From: Gammaproteobacteria bacterium
Lineage (GTDB): Bacteria > Pseudomonadota > Gammaproteobacteria > Steroidobacterales > Rariloculaceae
Reading direction: 5' to 3'
Length of the DNA: 6,342 nucleotides
NCBI GenBank assembly: GCA_016927175.1
Contig: JAFGNC010000129.1
Span: 1 to 6,342 of the forward strand
The translations under genes and the position numbers were made by a program. The notes under the pieces are model-generated. The model made no database searches, was not told the origin of the DNA, and was given only the letters and a program-made list of their open reading frames with translations. Shown here one piece after another: positions 6,320 through 6,342 of this stretch (within the stretch, counting starts at the first letter, position 1; each line of letters starts with the position of its first letter).

Positions 6320-6342
6320 ATGAAAGTTAGAGCTTCGGTTCG
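6320..6342 (+). CDS. rpmJ: 50S ribosomal protein L36 (bL36), N-terminal fragment
   Basis: Only the first seven codons and part of the eighth are inside the window. They encode MKVRASV, identical to the start of the E. coli 38-residue zinc-ribbon protein L36; the cysteines that would distinguish zinc-binding from non-zinc forms lie beyond the end. GGGAG at 6307–6311 is 8 nt upstream of the ATG. The gene follows secY by 22 nt, the expected position for the end of the spc operon in gammaproteobacteria. Confidence 0.88.

Noticed and set aside
4999..6321. Open reading frame of about 440 codons on the − strand, opposite secY
   Set aside because: Its translation is a low-complexity Arg/His/Asp/Gln-rich sequence with no recognisable domain. 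Such frames arise opposite GC-rich genes because few stop codons occur there. secY on the + strand is unambiguous.
5478..6323. 281-codon + strand open frame overlapping secY in another frame
   Set aside because: An alternate-frame shadow rich in Arg/Ala/Gly/His; the SecY frame carries all the conserved motifs.

Overview
The window is a stretch of the conserved S10–spc ribosomal protein cluster. It is read entirely on the + strand and has no mobile element, RNA gene, CRISPR array or accessory cargo. The order is 'rplP–rpmC–rpsQ | rplN–rplX–rplE–rpsN–rpsH–rplF–rplR–rpsE–rpmD–rplO–secY–rpmJ', where the bar marks the E. coli boundary between the S10 and spc operons. The two end genes are cut by the window: rplP lacks its first ~62 codons and rpmJ shows only its first 7 codons and part of the eighth.

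Organism: the DNA is GC-rich by eye, with strong G/C preference at third codon positions. The proteins are clearly proteobacterial. S14 is the long (101 aa) form without the zinc-ribbon cysteines, and L5, L18, S8 and L6 follow their E. coli counterparts almost residue for residue in conserved blocks. rpmJ directly follows secY, with no infA, adk or map between, which is the gammaproteobacterial arrangement (betaproteobacteria usually have infA there). A high-GC gammaproteobacterium is the best reading; genus cannot be assigned by eye.

Layout: genes are tightly packed. Gaps are 1–41 nt and rpmC/rpsQ overlap by 4 nt. Two exceptions are the 62-nt rplF–rplR gap and the 65-nt rplR–rpsE gap. The first holds a degenerate ~15-nt tandem repeat and a GC-rich hairpin; the second holds a small hairpin and lacks a good Shine-Dalgarno just before rpsE. 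No non-coding stretch exceeds 65 nt. rpmD and rplO both start with GTG.

Function: the products are large-subunit proteins L16, L29, L14, L24, L5, L6, L18, L30, L15 and L36, small-subunit proteins S17, S14, S8 and S5, and SecY, the channel of the general secretion pathway. In E. coli, S8 represses this operon by binding the mRNA at the rplE start. A hairpin with the rplE AUG in its loop occurs at the same place here and is a candidate equivalent. The gap between rpsQ and rplN is only 10 nt, so there is no intergenic space for the separate spc promoter known in E. coli.

I found no novel biological system. The points worth a second look are small: the repeat array around the rplF stop codon, the two intercistronic hairpins, the candidate S8 site and the apparent fusion of the S10 and spc transcription units.
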